From: an uncultured Bacteroidia bacterium
GTDB taxonomy: Bacteria; Bacteroidota; Bacteroidia; Bacteroidales; F082
NCBI GenBank assembly: GCA_902767725.1
Contig: CACXIM010000004.1
Span: forward strand, 1 to 62,676
Direction of reading: 5' to 3'
DNA: 62,676 nucleotides
Position numbers and translations under genes: made by a program. Positions within the stretch are counted from its first letter, which is position 1; every line of letters begins with the position of its first letter. The notes below the pieces were generated by a model. It ran no database searches. It was not told where the DNA came from and saw only the letters and a list, made by a program, of their open reading frames with translations. Of the stretch, positions 7,478 to 14,989 are shown in pieces.

Positions 7478-7508
7478 AACGCGCCGATTTTTGCAAAATC
7501 GGCGCGTT
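7478..7508. repeat. 14-bp perfect inverted repeat
   Basis: AACGCGCCGATTTT at 7478-7491 and its complement at 7495-7508 with a 3-nt loop. There is no T run in either direction, so it is more likely an operator or RNA hairpin than a terminator. The half-site resembles, without matching, the TTTTGCGCCGAT repeats at attP. The surrounding gap 7319-7672 shows no gene I can support. Confidence 0.7.
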
Positions 7509-7562
7509 AGGTGATTGAGGGATAGAGATTTGGCTACTTTCAATTGTGAACTCCGATAATAT

Positions 7563-7616
7563 AAAAAATTCGCCGCCTGCGGCGTCCGGCTGGACTGGCA
7601 GGCGGCGAATTTTTTT
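7563..7616. terminator. Strong, probably bidirectional terminator
   Basis: AAAAAATTCGCCGCCTG (7563-7579) pairs with CAGGCGGCGAATTTTTT (7599-7615), a 17-bp stem with A and T runs on either side. Its T run merges into the TTTG of the late-type promoter that follows, so cassette 1 is insulated from the portal operon. Confidence 0.85.
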
Positions 7617-7651
7617 GTCACTTGGGGCTGTTTCGAGGAGGATATTTTTGC
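7614..7651 (+). promoter_or_regulatory. Late-type promoter motif, copy 2
   Basis: TTTGTCAC at 7614-7621, 25 nt after TTTG, then TATTTTTG at 7643-7650. It drives the portal operon starting at 7673. Confidence 0.75.
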
Positions 7652-7656
7652 ACTAA

Positions 7657-7667
7657 ACCAAAAACCA
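7657..7667 (+). promoter_or_regulatory. ACCAAAAACCA start-site motif, copy 1
   Basis: The 11-mer ends 5 nt before ATG 7673. Identical 11-mers precede four other virion genes (17702, 18394, 60592, 61933). There is no Shine-Dalgarno here, so this may be the ribosome-recruitment signal. Confidence 0.6.
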
Positions 7668-7672
7668 TATCA

Positions 7673-7894
7673 ATGATTCACGAAAGCAAATTGTTTGAAC
7701 TCGTGCAGGCTCACCCGAAGTTCTCCATCCAGTTCGTTGCCGCAAGCGGCGAGCTGGTGAAGGTGGATGAGTGCAGCTGCACTTCGTTCTTCAGCGGAGG
7801 CAAAACGATGAACATCAAGCTGCAAAACGGACAGTTCCGTAAGGTGAACCGTAAGACCGTCACGGCCTTCAATGGAAAGGAGGTATTCCTATGA
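7673..7894 (+). CDS. Small hypothetical protein upstream of portal
   Basis: 73 residues from ATG 7673, first gene after the late-type promoter. Small alpha/beta protein with two Cys in a VDECSC motif and a Lys/Arg-rich C-terminal half. It overlaps the portal start by 4 bp (ATGA). No family recognised; virion assembly role inferred from the operon. Confidence 0.65.
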   Translation: MIHESKLFELVQAHPKFSIQFVAASGELVKVDECSCTSFFSGGKTMNIKLQNGQFRKVNRKTVTAFNGKEVFL

Positions 7895-9270
7895 ATATTC
7901 CCGAAGAAGAGATGGTCTCCTGGGTGGGTGACAAGATTGCACTCTATAAGACAGTTTGCGTCGTTCTTGGCAACGATACGCTGACCCTTTTCGATGAAAA
8001 AGACCTGCAACCTGTCAGTGTGCATGGGTATCGCGTCGCGCCGTGGGGCGTGAATAACGACCTGCCACAACAGGTGATGGCCAAGATTGACGCGGCTGAA
8101 ATCGTGGGCACCAACGCCAATTTCAATTGGAAGGTGGCGTACGGATTAGGGCCGAAACTCGTGGAGGTTATCCGCGACCCCGAAACCAACCGCGTGAAGG
8201 ACTTCAAGGAGGTGATCGAAGGCGAGCCCTACGATTGGTATATGCGTAACAACGTGCCGCTGCTGTTGCAGGAAATCATGACCGACCTTTCCTATTTCGG
8301 CAACGCTTTCCCGCTCCTGATTGCAGGACCGAGGGAAAATGGCGGGAAAAAGCGTGTCGGCATTCGCGGCATCGTTCACCGCGAAGCTATGTTCAGCCGA
8401 TGGGGCCTCACGAAAAAGGATTTGATCAGCCGGCATCTGTATTGCGCAAAGTGGGACGACAGCCCAACGAAGGAGGAAATCCAGGATTCCTACGTGATTG
8501 ACGAATACAACGCCGTGGCCGATATCAACAACAGGCTGCTGCTGGGCAAGGACACAAGAATGTGCTTCCCCATCTACATCACTTCACCTGGCCGACCTTA
8601 TTACAGCTATCCCAACTGGTGGAGCATCTTCCGCTCAGGTTGGTACGACCAACTGACCAGCATTCCAGCGCTCAAAAAAGCCATTCTCAAACACAATTTG
8701 GGTGTGCGCCATATCATCTACATTGCTGATGAGTATTTCGAGGAAAAAGAGGAGCTGCTGAAGATTAACAAGGATGACAAGAAGAGCCGCAAGGAGCTTT
8801 ACGACGAGGTGGTGAAGCAGCTGTGCGAACAGGTGACAGGGGAGGAGAATGCCGGAAAGGCTGTCGTCTCGAAGATGAAGCTCATGCCTAACGGCAACAG
8901 TGCCTCGTTCGAGAAGATGATGAGTGTTGATACCATTAAAAATGACATCAGCGGTGGCGAATACTTGACCGACTATGAAACGGGAGCCAACATCATCTCC
9001 TACGCCATGGACGTCCACCCCTCGTTAATCGGTGCCACACCTGGCAAGAACTCCAACAGCCTTTCGGGCAGCAACATCCGCGAGATCTTCATCATGAAGC
9101 AATCGCTCTCGAAGCCGATGGCGTACCTGGCCCTGCAATGGTGGCCGGTGGTCAGGAAGATTAACGGCTGGAACAATAACCTCGAAATCATGATCCAAGA
9201 CAGCCTGTTTACGACCCTCGACCAGTCGAAATCAGGCGAAGTGAAAACCGCAAACAATCCTACGCAATGA
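7891..9270 (+). CDS. Portal protein
   Basis: 459 residues. The layout fits phage portals: an N-terminal domain, a long central helical stretch with charged insertion (about residues 285-320), and a C-terminal wing containing PSLIGATPGKNSNSLSGS, the region typical of portals from this type of phage, followed by a stem-like helix. Portals form the dodecameric DNA channel at the capsid vertex. Start overlaps the upstream stop; the downstream gene overlaps by 4 bp. It sits next to connector-type genes but is separated from terL by about 2.9 kb, including cassette 1. Confidence 0.85.
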   Translation: MNIPEEEMVSWVGDKIALYKTVCVVLGNDTLTLFDEKDLQPVSVHGYRVAPWGVNNDLPQQVMAKIDAAEIVGTNANFNWKVAYGLGPKLVEVIRDPETNRVKDFKEVIEGEPYDWYMRNNVPLLLQEIMTDLSYFGNAFPLLIAGPRENGGKKRVGIRGIVHREAMFSRWGLTKKDLISRHLYCAKWDDSPTKEEIQDSYVIDEYNAVADINNRLLLGKDTRMCFPIYITSPGRPYYSYPNWWSIFRSGWYDQLTSIPALKKAILKHNLGVRHIIYIADEYFEEKEELLKINKDDKKSRKELYDEVVKQLCEQVTGEENAGKAVVSKMKLMPNGNSASFEKMMSVDTIKNDISGGEYLTDYETGANIISYAMDVHPSLIGATPGKNSNSLSGSNIREIFIMKQSLSKPMAYLALQWWPVVRKINGWNNNLEIMIQDSLFTTLDQSKSGEVKTANNPTQ

Positions 9271-10139
9271 TTCTCAAAAACATAACACAAGCACAGAAGT
9301 TTCTGCCGTCGCTAAACCTGACGCTGGAAAACAGCCGCTTCGACGACTTCTTCAGCCGTGCCCAAGAATGGCTGGTGAGCCACATCGTGGGCAGCTCCAT
9401 CGAGGACGTTTTGGAGGCTGACGTCAATATCACGGATGTTGACATACACAAGGAACTGCGCACGAAGTGCCAGCGCGTCATCGCCGAGAAAGCCATGCTC
9501 GATGCCATCCCCGAAATGGATATGCAGTTGACGGAGGCGGGCTTTGCCGTGCAGGACAATGACGATTTCAGCCCGGCATCGGCCCAGCGAGTTGACCGCC
9601 TGCTGGCGAAGATGCCGGAGCGAATCGCCGCCGACGTGGACGCGCTGGTGCGCTTCCTGATGAAGACCAGCATTGGCAACGGTGCCTACGGCCATTGGCG
9701 CAGTAGCGAGCAATTCAAGTACCTGACAGAGGCTTTCATGCCCTTGTGCGAGGAATACTCGGCGTATATCAACTCAGATTTCTTGCTCGAAAAAAAGCCA
9801 TCGGTGAATTACGATGACTTCTATGCCGCCATCCCGTTGATGGGCAGGGAGCTACGGAGCGTGGCCGACTATTACGTGAGCCGTGCCGAGATTGACCGCC
9901 TCGTTGAGCTTTATCGCGACAACGACCTTCTGGAAATCCACCGCAAGGCCATCGTGAGCCTGAAGGATTGCGCCGTGGCCGCGTTGCGCTACGACATGAG
10001 CCGTGCCCGCAACGCCGCCGTGCAAGCCCGCGAGGTGATGCTTTCGGACCCCGACAGCTTCATTGCCTTCAAGGCTTCGAGTGCTTTCAACAGCCCGACC
10101 GTCAACCTTGACGGCGGCAAATTGGTGAACATGCTATGA
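9267..10139 (+). CDS. Head-tail connector-type protein (possibly DUF6712 family)
   Basis: 290 residues, mostly helical, directly after the portal with a 4-bp overlap. The N-terminus (LKNITQAQKFLPSLN...FDDFFSRAQEWLV) and the helical repeats resemble proteins annotated DUF6712 in Bacteroidetes prophages, which occupy the head-tail connector slot. The family name is from memory and unverified; the virion role is inferred from the operon. Confidence 0.5.
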   Translation: MILKNITQAQKFLPSLNLTLENSRFDDFFSRAQEWLVSHIVGSSIEDVLEADVNITDVDIHKELRTKCQRVIAEKAMLDAIPEMDMQLTEAGFAVQDNDDFSPASAQRVDRLLAKMPERIAADVDALVRFLMKTSIGNGAYGHWRSSEQFKYLTEAFMPLCEEYSAYINSDFLLEKKPSVNYDDFYAAIPLMGRELRSVADYYVSRAEIDRLVELYRDNDLLEIHRKAIVSLKDCAVAALRYDMSRARNAAVQAREVMLSDPDSFIAFKASSAFNSPTVNLDGGKLVNML

Positions 10140-10858
10140 CGATAGATCTGCACACACCCACCTGCTGGAAGGAACTGACCACGGAGCAACTGCGCGAGGT
10201 GGTAGAACTGGCTTTGATGGGCCTACACCGCGAGGAGTACCTGCTGGTGCTGTTTTGCAAGTTCGCCAATGTTGTGATGCTGGTTGGCTCTTCGACTGAC
10301 CCAGAGGCCGTGAAGAACCGCTTCAGGGACAGCGAAGGCCAAGAGTTTGAGCTTGAAGACTGGCAGGTGGCCGAGTTTTGCGGACGGTTGTCGTTTGTTC
10401 TCGACGAACAAATGCCCATGGAAGTGGCGTGGCCGTGGAAATGGAACCGCTATCTGCTGGCCACCAGCTTCGGCGACTGGTTTCATGCCGACGCGCAAAT
10501 GCTTGGCTTTGCCTTGGACGGCAACCCCGAGCGGCTGAAGGGTGCGATGAAAGACCTTGGCGACCCGCCCGAAACGCTGGAGCCGAGCGACATTACGCTC
10601 TTGCTGCGATGGTACGAGTGCTTCAAGGACTATCTGCAACAGACCTATCCGCTCGTTTTCCAGAAAGCGGAACCAGGCGCGAATAGCCCGACCACTCCCA
10701 TCGAGGCCCGCCAGAACATCATGCTGATGCTCAATGAAGGGCATCCCCAAGACAACGAGGCCATCGAGAAAACCAACGTGCATGACGTGTTGGCTGCATT
10801 GCAGCACAAGATTGAGTATGCCAAACAGATTGAACAACAAATGAGCAAGCATAGTTAA
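10136..10858 (+). CDS. Hypothetical protein of the portal operon
   Basis: 240 residues, 4-bp overlap with the upstream gene. Acidic and helical, with many Trp in the middle third (VAWPWKWNRYLLA, FGDWFHAD). The place after the connector gene would suit a tail-assembly chaperone or adaptor. No motif recognised. Confidence 0.55.
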   Translation: MTIDLHTPTCWKELTTEQLREVVELALMGLHREEYLLVLFCKFANVVMLVGSSTDPEAVKNRFRDSEGQEFELEDWQVAEFCGRLSFVLDEQMPMEVAWPWKWNRYLLATSFGDWFHADAQMLGFALDGNPERLKGAMKDLGDPPETLEPSDITLLLRWYECFKDYLQQTYPLVFQKAEPGANSPTTPIEARQNIMLMLNEGHPQDNEAIEKTNVHDVLAALQHKIEYAKQIEQQMSKHS

Positions 10859-10878
10859 TTCAACATTCAAGATTCAAT

Positions 10879-11085
10879 ATGAAAAGGACTTATATCAAAA
10901 AAGCGTTGGCCGAAGTGTTCAAGGCGTTGGACCAGAACGGTTACAAGAATTGCGAAATCATGGAGTTGTCGTTGAAGACCTGCATCGACAAAGAGGCGGC
11001 ACTGTTCGTCAGGGCTGATGCCATCATCAATATGCCAGGCGAGGAAGGCAAAAGTTTCAAGATCAGGAAAGATTTCGACCTATGA
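10879..11085 (+). CDS. Small hypothetical protein
   Basis: 68 residues, ATG 20 nt after the previous stop. Lys/Glu-rich, with a short alpha/beta pattern. It overlaps the Tad2-like gene by 4 bp (ATGA), so the two are coupled. Unknown function; a defence-related partner is possible only by association. Confidence 0.5.
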   Translation: MKRTYIKKALAEVFKALDQNGYKNCEIMELSLKTCIDKEAALFVRADAIINMPGEEGKSFKIRKDFDL

Positions 11086-11567
11086 GCAACCATTGCATCG
11101 ACGTTAAGTGCCCAGTGTGTGGCGAGGAGTACGATGCACGGCTGCATTATTACCGGTGCCCCGTGTGCGGCTTCGACCGCGAAAAACTGTCACTCCAACG
11201 TCAGCGGCAATTGCCACCTTTGCAGCCTAATCTCGAACAATTAAATAGTAAGACTATGAATTTTGGACAAGCAATTGAAGCCGCAAAAAGTGGCAAACTC
11301 GTAGCCCGTCAAGGCTGGAATGGCAAGGGCATGTTTATCTTCATGCGCCCTGCCTGCGAACTTGACACTGAAACTGTTGTGAATAAGGTGCAGTCTTTGC
11401 CTGATTCGTTTAAGAAATGGGTTGCTGACCATCATGGGGATGCTCAGACTGATAAAATCAAGTTCGGCAGATACCTTTGCATGAAGGCTGCAGATAGTTC
11501 CATCGTCAATGGATGGCTGGCTTCGCAAACAGACATGTTGAGCGAAGACTGGACTATCGTTGAATAA
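11082..11567 (+). CDS. Tad2-like (DUF2829) anti-Thoeris candidate with N-terminal zinc ribbon
   Basis: 161 residues. Residues 1-57 hold two CPVCG knuckles (zinc ribbon). From residue 59 the sequence is a full DUF2829 domain: [29 protein letters not shown], then [19 protein letters not shown] at the end. DUF2829 is the Tad2 family; characterised members sponge the cyclic ADP-ribose signals of Thoeris and disable that defence. ATG 11256 could give a free Tad2 domain of about 103 residues. The fusion to a zinc ribbon is unusual to me. Activity is inferred from the family. Confidence 0.8.
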   Translation: MSNHCIDVKCPVCGEEYDARLHYYRCPVCGFDREKLSLQRQRQLPPLQPNLEQLNSKTMNFGQAIEAAKSGKLVARQGWNGKGMFIFMRPACELDTETVVNKVQSLPDSFKKWVADHHGDAQTDKIKFGRYLCMKAADSSIVNGWLASQTDMLSEDWTIVE

Positions 11568-11605
11568 GGAAATTTGGACTAATCATCGACTAATATTCTA
11601 CAAAA

Positions 11606-12673
11606 ATGAAAAGGATTCTCATGGTATTCGCGTTGGCTCTCCTGGCCGTGTCGGTCAGCGCTCAGAATCGCTACTACTACGATAGCGATAAGAAATACGG
11701 CTTCTTCTCCAATTGGAGCCTCAGCCCGTTCGCCCAGGCTTCGTTCATGAACGGAAAAACAGCCTTTGGCGCAGGCGGCATGGCTCTGAAGCAACTCGAT
11801 GACCACGTGCGTTTCCGCATGGAGGCTTCCGTCAACGGCATCACGGCCGTGGAAGGCTTCGACCGTAACGGCACCGCCTTGGCAGGCCTTCAGTTCCACA
11901 TCGTAGATTGGGTGTATCTCTTCGCCGAAGGTGGCGCAGTGATCAATCCCTCGATGAAACAGAAAGCCGGTCTCGCAGCCTCGGGCGGTGTGGGCCTCAC
12001 CTGCAACTTTGGCAAGTATTCAGGACTGATGGCCGAAGGCGGATATGTGGCCTTGCAGAACGGCGCAAAGGTGGATAACATGTTTCAGGCGCGTATCGGC
12101 TACGTCATTCGCCCTGGCATCATCGAGCGCGACCGAGTGGACATCGACATTAAACACCATAATGCAGAGCGGCTGGGCAACTTGACCGAGGAAAACAAGT
12201 TGCTGAAAAGCGACCTGAAGCGGCAACAAGAGGCCAACGATACACTTATGGCCACGTTGAACAAAGCTTCAGCCCTTTTTGCCGCTATGGAGAAACGGCT
12301 TGACGACTGCAATGCCCAAGTGGCCAAGGCGACCCAGCCTGGCACGATGGCCACAAGCCCCTTCTTCCAGATCTTCTTCGACTATGCCAGCGCCGAAATC
12401 TCGCCTATCGAAGTGGCGAAGGTGGAGCAGCTGGCACAATATATCAACACCACGGAGGCCAATTACCGCATTGAGGGCTACAGCAGCCCCGATGGCGACC
12501 CGTATCGCAACGACGTGTTGAGTGGCGAGCGTGCCCGAGCGGTGTATTGGCTGCTGATTGCCAACGGCGTGGATGAAGACCGCCTCGTACCCATGAAAGG
12601 CGGCATCTCGACGCAATACGGCGACGACTCGCCGCTGAACCGCATGGTGGTGGTGAGTGCCAGCCCTTACTGA
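11606..12673 (+). CDS. OmpA-like outer-membrane protein
   Basis: 355 residues. Signal peptide MKRILMVFALALLAVSVSAQ; residues about 21-170 alternate like a small beta-barrel; residues 185-240 form a coiled coil; residues about 255-355 are an OmpA/MotB peptidoglycan-binding domain (FDYASAEISP, IEGYSSPDGD, LSGERARAVYWLL, LNRMVVV). It would sit in the host outer membrane and grip the cell wall. Phage copies are uncommon; surface change or receptor masking in lysogens is plausible (inference). Last gene before the RNA region. Confidence 0.85.
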   Translation: MKRILMVFALALLAVSVSAQNRYYYDSDKKYGFFSNWSLSPFAQASFMNGKTAFGAGGMALKQLDDHVRFRMEASVNGITAVEGFDRNGTALAGLQFHIVDWVYLFAEGGAVINPSMKQKAGLAASGGVGLTCNFGKYSGLMAEGGYVALQNGAKVDNMFQARIGYVIRPGIIERDRVDIDIKHHNAERLGNLTEENKLLKSDLKRQQEANDTLMATLNKASALFAAMEKRLDDCNAQVAKATQPGTMATSPFFQIFFDYASAEISPIEVAKVEQLAQYINTTEANYRIEGYSSPDGDPYRNDVLSGERARAVYWLLIANGVDEDRLVPMKGGISTQYGDDSPLNRMVVVSASPY

Positions 12674-12678
12674 TGTTC

Positions 12679-12710
12679 TTTGAAAAGATGTTTCATGATT
12701 TATAGATTTG
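12679..12710 (+). promoter_or_regulatory. Bacteroidetes-type promoter before the tRNA region
   Basis: TTTG at 12679-12682 and TAGATTTG at 12703-12710 with a 20-nt spacer, the classical -33/-7 arrangement. It would transcribe the tRNA region. Nothing clear lies between it and the first tRNA; a minus-strand open frame there looks like a gene remnant. Confidence 0.6.
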
Positions 12711-12868
12711 AGTTAGTGCGCCGCCCTTGGCCAGCTTTGTGTTGTTGTTGAAGTTGGTACAGGCGGCAAAAACACGCGACCAGGCTTCACGGCCATCATG
12801 TCCTTTGTCGGCATGGTTGCCCGTGGCAAAGTACACGCCGCAGCATACTCGGTCGCGAACAACAGGTT

Positions 12869-12940
12869 TGCCTATTAGCTCAGATAGTAGAGCGCAACAT
12901 CCTAATGTTGAGGTCATTGGTGCGGTTCCAATATAGGCAA
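12869..12940 (+). tRNA. tRNA-Arg(CCT)-like with shortened anticodon loop
   Basis: Acceptor TGCCTAT/ATAGGCA (7 bp), D arm GCTC/GAGC, anticodon stem CAACA/TGTTG, variable AGGTC, T arm ATTGG TGCGGTT CCAAT, discriminator A, no encoded CCA. The anticodon loop TCCTAA has only 6 nt; reading T33-C-C-T-A37 gives anticodon CCT. The T loop departs from TTC. Either a rearranged functional tRNA or a decaying one. Confidence 0.65.
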
Positions 12941-12943
12941 CAC

Positions 12944-13016
12944 TGCGGGGTAGAGCAGCGGCCAGCTCGCTGGGCCCATAACCCGGAGGTCGGCGGTTCG
13001 AATCCGTCCCCCGCTA
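12944..13016 (+). tRNA. Initiator tRNA (tRNA-fMet, CAT)
   Basis: All arms are canonical: acceptor TGCGGGG/CCCCGCT, D arm GAGC/GCTC, anticodon arm CTGGG CCCATAA CCCGG, T arm GGCGG TTCGAAT CCGTC, discriminator A. Initiator hallmarks are present: unpaired 1:72 (T-T), A11:T24 in the D stem, and three consecutive G-C pairs (29-31 with 39-41) next to the loop. CCA is not encoded. It lies 3 nt after the upstream tRNA, so both are probably co-transcribed. Confidence 0.9.
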
Positions 13017-13018
13017 CT

Positions 13019-13118
13019 GTTCCTCTCACGGCTTGGCAACCGTGACCGCAAGTGCCACTACTATAAGTTCAACTTTAACAACGCCGGTGCAAAGGACACC
13101 GTGGGGTGTGAGCCCCCA
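13019..13118 (+). ncRNA. Structured element after tRNA, copy 1
   Basis: Begins GTTCCT just after tRNA-fMet. Hairpin TCACGG/CCGTGA (13026-13045), then CGCAAG, an unpaired stretch, hairpin CGGTG/CACCG (13085-13101), and directly after it TGGGG TGTGAGC CCCCA (13102-13118), which has T-arm dimensions. Copy 2 is at 13365 with the same order. Not a complete tRNA. Function unknown. Confidence 0.55.
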
Positions 13119-13221
13119 ATGCGAATGACTACATCCTCGGATGACGGGCACGCAAGAGGCAAAAAGGAGAACCGAATAGTAGCAAACGCTTTTTTATGCA
13201 ATAGTTTATATCATTGACAAA

Positions 13222-13252
13222 GCCGCCATCCATCTGTGAAGACGATGGCGGC
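13222..13252. repeat. 9-bp GC-rich hairpin before the tRNA-like element
   Basis: GCCGCCATC (13222-13230) pairs with GATGGCGGC (13244-13252). There is no T run, so it is more likely an RNA structural or processing element than a terminator. It lies 5 nt before the tRNA-like element. Confidence 0.55.
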
Positions 13253-13257
13253 AAAAC

Positions 13258-13362
13258 GGAGATGTCGCCCAGAGGCAGGGCGTTCCGTGTAAAGGGTAGC
13301 AGAACAGAAGCACGGAGTAATAGTTCGCTTGAGAGACGCGGGTTCGAATCCCGCTTTCCCCA
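13258..13362 (+). tRNA. tRNA-like element with oversized anticodon region
   Basis: D arm GCCC AGAGGCA GGGC and a perfect T arm GCGGG TTCGAAT CCCGC followed by TTTCCCC-A. The acceptor pairing with GGAGATG is poor. Between D and T arms, CCGTG/CACGG encloses about 21 nt rather than 7, then about 20 nt more follow. It cannot be a normal elongator tRNA as folded; a decayed, inserted or mimic tRNA are options. Copy 2 of the structured element follows. Confidence 0.45.
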
Positions 13363-13364
13363 CC

Positions 13365-13465
13365 GTTCCTTCAGCCATAGGGATATGGCTGTCGCAAAGA
13401 GACAACACATTATTATTCACTTAATCAAAGCCGGTGCAAAAGGACACCGTCGGGTGCGAGCCCCG
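13365..13465 (+). ncRNA. Structured element after tRNA-like element, copy 2
   Basis: Same plan as copy 1 at 13019: GTTCCT, hairpin CAGCCAT/ATGGCTG (13372-13391) with a different sequence but the same place, CGCAA, hairpin CGGTG/CACCG (13432-13449), then CGGG TGCGAGC CCCG (13451-13465). The compensatory change of the first hairpin supports a conserved RNA fold. The remaining stretch to 13862 has small hairpins (such as ACCTCC/GGGAGGT near 13610) but no gene I can support. Confidence 0.55.
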
Positions 13466-13862
13466 CGTTTGTCAGATTTGTTGCGTTGATGAAGAGTATG
13501 TATGGCGTTGTCTTCTGATTTTTCCACACTCGCAGCTACGGGCAACGGGCGACGGCAACGCCGCCCTGGTCCCACAAAAGCTGCAAAGACAAACGGAAGG
13601 GTTAGACCTCCAAAGGGGAGGTGAGATAAGTACCCCATGGTGTGCAGGTATGGATTAAAGAGCCTCAGGACTGCACACCACGCTTACCGAAAGCTTGGCC
13701 CGCCGTTCGACTCGGCACCCTTCCACGTTCTGGACTCGCCAAAACTCGACTACTACTAACAAGAAAGCTCACCGCCCGCCAAGGCCAGCTTATCAATGTC
13801 CTGAGATGGTACAGCGGGCAACTTTGAAACGATGTAAATGTACAACATAAAGATATGAGAAT

Positions 13863-14057
13863 ATGAAAAGAAGTGTCGTATTGAGATTGGGATGGCCCGT
13901 GTTGCTTGCCGCCGTGTTTGCCGTCCTGAAATGGTGTAAGATCATCACATGGTCGTGGGGGTGGGTGCTGTCGCCCATCTGGATCATTGCGGCCTTCTGG
14001 CTGTTCGTGCTTATCATCGTCTCCGTATTCGGATATATCTATAACAGAAAAACATAG
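13863..14057 (+). CDS. Holin candidate (small membrane protein)
   Basis: 64 residues with a positively charged N-terminus and two hydrophobic segments (about 8-24 and 33-56) separated by a short Trp-rich turn, ending in a basic tail. It lies 6 nt before the amidase gene, the usual holin position. The product would permeabilise the inner membrane to release or activate the amidase. Assigned by topology and context only. Confidence 0.6.
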   Translation: MKRSVVLRLGWPVLLAAVFAVLKWCKIITWSWGWVLSPIWIIAAFWLFVLIIVSVFGYIYNRKT

Positions 14058-14063
14058 TGAGTT

Positions 14064-14474
14064 ATGAGACCCATCAACGAAATCATCATCCATTGCACCG
14101 GCACCGTGCCGAGCACCAGCACGACCGTTGAAGCCGTCCGTAAGTACCACAAGGAACACAACGGCTGGAAGGACATCGGCTATCACTACCTTATCTATCT
14201 CGATGGCAGCATCCACCAAGGGCGACCCATCGACCAGGTTGGAGCACATTGCTCCAACCACAACCAAAACACGATTGGCATTTGCTATGTGGGCGGACTG
14301 GACGAAAAGAAGAAGCCCAAGGACACGCGCACGGTGCAACAGGTGGCCGCCATTCGTCAGCTGGTGAAGTCGCTGAAGGTGTGTTTCCCCACCATCAAAA
14401 AGGTGAGTGGGCATTACATGTACGACAACAAAGCCTGCCCGTGCTTCGACGTGGCCAAGGAATTTGGACAATGA
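14064..14474 (+). CDS. N-acetylmuramoyl-L-alanine amidase (Amidase_2/T7 lysozyme type)
   Basis: 136 residues, the usual length of the single-domain family. Likely zinc ligands H10 (IIIHCTGT), H117 (VSGHYMY) and C125 (NKACPCFD); the GYHYLI and IGICYVGG blocks are typical. It cleaves the bond between muramic acid and L-alanine in peptidoglycan, acting in the periplasm at lysis. No signal peptide, so export needs the holin. Overlaps the spanin candidate by 4 bp. Confidence 0.92.
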   Translation: MRPINEIIIHCTGTVPSTSTTVEAVRKYHKEHNGWKDIGYHYLIYLDGSIHQGRPIDQVGAHCSNHNQNTIGICYVGGLDEKKKPKDTRTVQQVAAIRQLVKSLKVCFPTIKKVSGHYMYDNKACPCFDVAKEFGQ

Positions 14475-14989
14475 GAAAAGTTTTTTTCGTCATAGTATTT
14501 TTCTTTATTGGTCTTCTCCCGGGTTGCCGCGGCCAACGGCAGATGGAAACTACGGAAACGAAGCAGCAAACCTCGGAGACAGCTGTGGAGTTCCACGACC
14601 TTCAAAGGTTTTGGAACTCCCTCGCTGAACGGCTTAATTTCAAGATTGAATTTTACCCTGCTGAAGGAGGCCTTGGACTGCCCACAACGGACAACTGCGT
14701 CCCCATCGATCCGACAGCCTTTGTTCCACCTGCACTCCCATCAGGTAGTGCTGAAGGCTGTTTCGGCTCGGTGAAAAGCATCGAGTTCAGCAGCGAACGC
14801 ATCGCGGCTGACTCGTCGTTTGCACAAACCGACAGCGTAGCGGACTCAAAATCCGCCGAGGCTTCGGACGCGCATACGGAAAAAGCGTCGGAGCTGCGGC
14901 AGGACAATGGCACAGTGGCAACAGTGTGCATTGTCTTTGCCGTGGCCGCTTTGATATACCTTTGTATTAAGCAATTCATTAAAAAATGA
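14471..14989 (+). CDS. Unimolecular spanin candidate (lipoprotein with C-terminal TM)
   Basis: 172 residues from ATG 14471 (ATGA overlap with the amidase). An N-terminal lipoprotein signal with lipobox LLPGC (Cys19) should anchor it in the outer membrane. Residues 20-145 are a periplasmic region rich in Ser, Ala and Glu; residues about 148-167 form a transmembrane helix followed by basic KQFIKK. Lipoprotein start plus C-terminal inner-membrane helix is the u-spanin topology, which fuses the two membranes in the last lysis step. Assigned from topology and position. Confidence 0.75.
   Translation: MRKVFFVIVFFFIGLLPGCRGQRQMETTETKQQTSETAVEFHDLQRFWNSLAERLNFKIEFYPAEGGLGLPTTDNCVPIDPTAFVPPALPSGSAEGCFGSVKSIEFSSERIAADSSFAQTDSVADSKSAEASDAHTEKASELRQDNGTVATVCIVFAVAALIYLCIKQFIKK

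Noticed and set aside
12693-12917. Minus-strand frame between the promoter and the first tRNA
   Set aside because: The part at 12693-12860 looks coding-like (YFATGNHADKGHDGREAWS), perhaps a remnant of a transferred gene, but its only ATG lies inside the tRNA and no start signal is visible.
13500-13860. Possible group I intron or RNase P-like RNA
   Set aside because: Several hairpins are present but I could not find the conserved core blocks of either RNA.
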